Position numbers and translations under genes: made by a program. Positions 13,861 to 14,017 of a stretch of DNA of 14,017 nucleotides are shown piece after piece. The stretch is from Gammaproteobacteria bacterium (GTDB lineage: Bacteria; Pseudomonadota; Gammaproteobacteria; Steroidobacterales; Rariloculaceae). Every line of letters starts with the position of its first letter. Within the stretch, counting starts at the first letter, position 1. The notes beneath the pieces are model-generated. The model was given only the letters and a program-made list of their open reading frames with translations. It ran no database searches and was not told the origin of the DNA. The stretch is from contig SMWC01000123.1 in assembly GCA_004357505.1 (NCBI GenBank), forward strand, positions 1 through 14,017, read 5' to 3'.

Positions 13861-14017
13861 TTACTCAATGACCAGATTAAATGGCTCACTCAGGCGGCTC
13901 TCGACACCGCCGACAACGGCAGAGATCGTGACTTCCCACTCGCCAACCGGCAATTCGAGAGAGTATTCGGTCAGATTCGGCTCGACGCGTTGCACCAACT
14001 CCTGATCCACATACAAC
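13861..14017 (-). CDS. C-terminal fragment of a protein with a fibronectin-III-like domain
   Basis: An open frame enters from the right window edge (first full codon 14016-14014) and ends at TAA 13863-13861, giving 51 residues. They read as beta strands: E-Y-S-L-E-L-P-V-G-E-W-E-V-T-I-S-A-V (18-34), then G-V-E-S-R-L-S-E-P-F-N-L-V-I-E to the end. The pattern Y-x-L-x-L-x-x-G-x-W-x-V-x-V-x-A followed by S-x-x-S-x-P is that of the last strands of a fibronectin type III domain. The rest of the protein and its start lie outside the window, so its role is unknown. It converges on the DUF4159 gene. Confidence 0.7.
   Translation of the reverse strand, partial: LYVDQELVQRVEPNLTEYSLELPVGEWEVTISAVVGGVESRLSEPFNLVIE

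Noticed and set aside
1..14017. Mobile elements, CRISPR arrays, rRNA
   Set aside because: No transposase, integrase, terminal inverted repeats, regularly spaced repeats or rRNA segments were seen on either strand.

Overview
The window looks like part of the chromosome of a Gram-negative, gammaproteobacterium-like organism, most likely an environmental (perhaps marine) lineage. The evidence is the gene order rimP-nusA-infB-rbfA-truB-rpsO and a NusA of about 500 residues with two C-terminal acidic repeats, as in Escherichia coli. There is also a set of Sec-exported proteins that begin, after the signal peptide, with the 'AHH' motif of DUF6152. The lineage is inferred from memory of sequence families, not from a search. 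Apart from one gene, everything is on the minus strand. I see no insertion sequence, integrase, CRISPR array, tRNA or rRNA.

Left part (1-6006): the conserved transcription/translation operon, read right to left. It holds rimP (30S maturation), nusA (elongation factor), infB (initiation factor 2), rbfA (30S maturation), truB (tRNA Psi55 synthase) and the first 24 codons of rpsO (ribosomal protein S15), cut by the window edge. Gaps are 3-25 nt inside the operon and 89 nt before rpsO, which may have its own promoter at the end of truB.

Junction (6007-6284): 278 nt without a gene. It has a strong minus-strand intrinsic terminator with a GNRA loop. Closer to rimP there is a second perfect hairpin followed by a U-run, and an upstream six-base segment that could compete for its 5' arm. 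This could be an attenuator in the rimP leader.

Middle part (6285-12109): six minus-strand genes packed like one operon. Five encode exported proteins of unknown function built from two modules. Module A is DUF6152 (about 110 residues). Module B is a roughly 180-240 residue domain with a C-x3-G-[MV]-P motif, a G-[HR]-W-[EV]-G motif and a second conserved Cys near its C-terminus. The cluster has module B alone (322 and 253 aa), module A alone (134 aa) and A-B fusions (338 and 341 aa). Embedded among them is an exported sulfatase of the iduronate-2-sulfatase type (476 aa, formylglycine motif C-N-P-S-R). I infer a periplasmic function, possibly on a sulfated substrate. This cluster is the best candidate for an undescribed system here.

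Right part (12280-14017): an exported 203-residue protein of unknown family on the minus strand and a divergently transcribed exported DUF4159 protein on the plus strand. At the edge is the C-terminal 51 residues of a minus-strand protein ending in a fibronectin-III-like beta domain, convergent with the DUF4159 gene.
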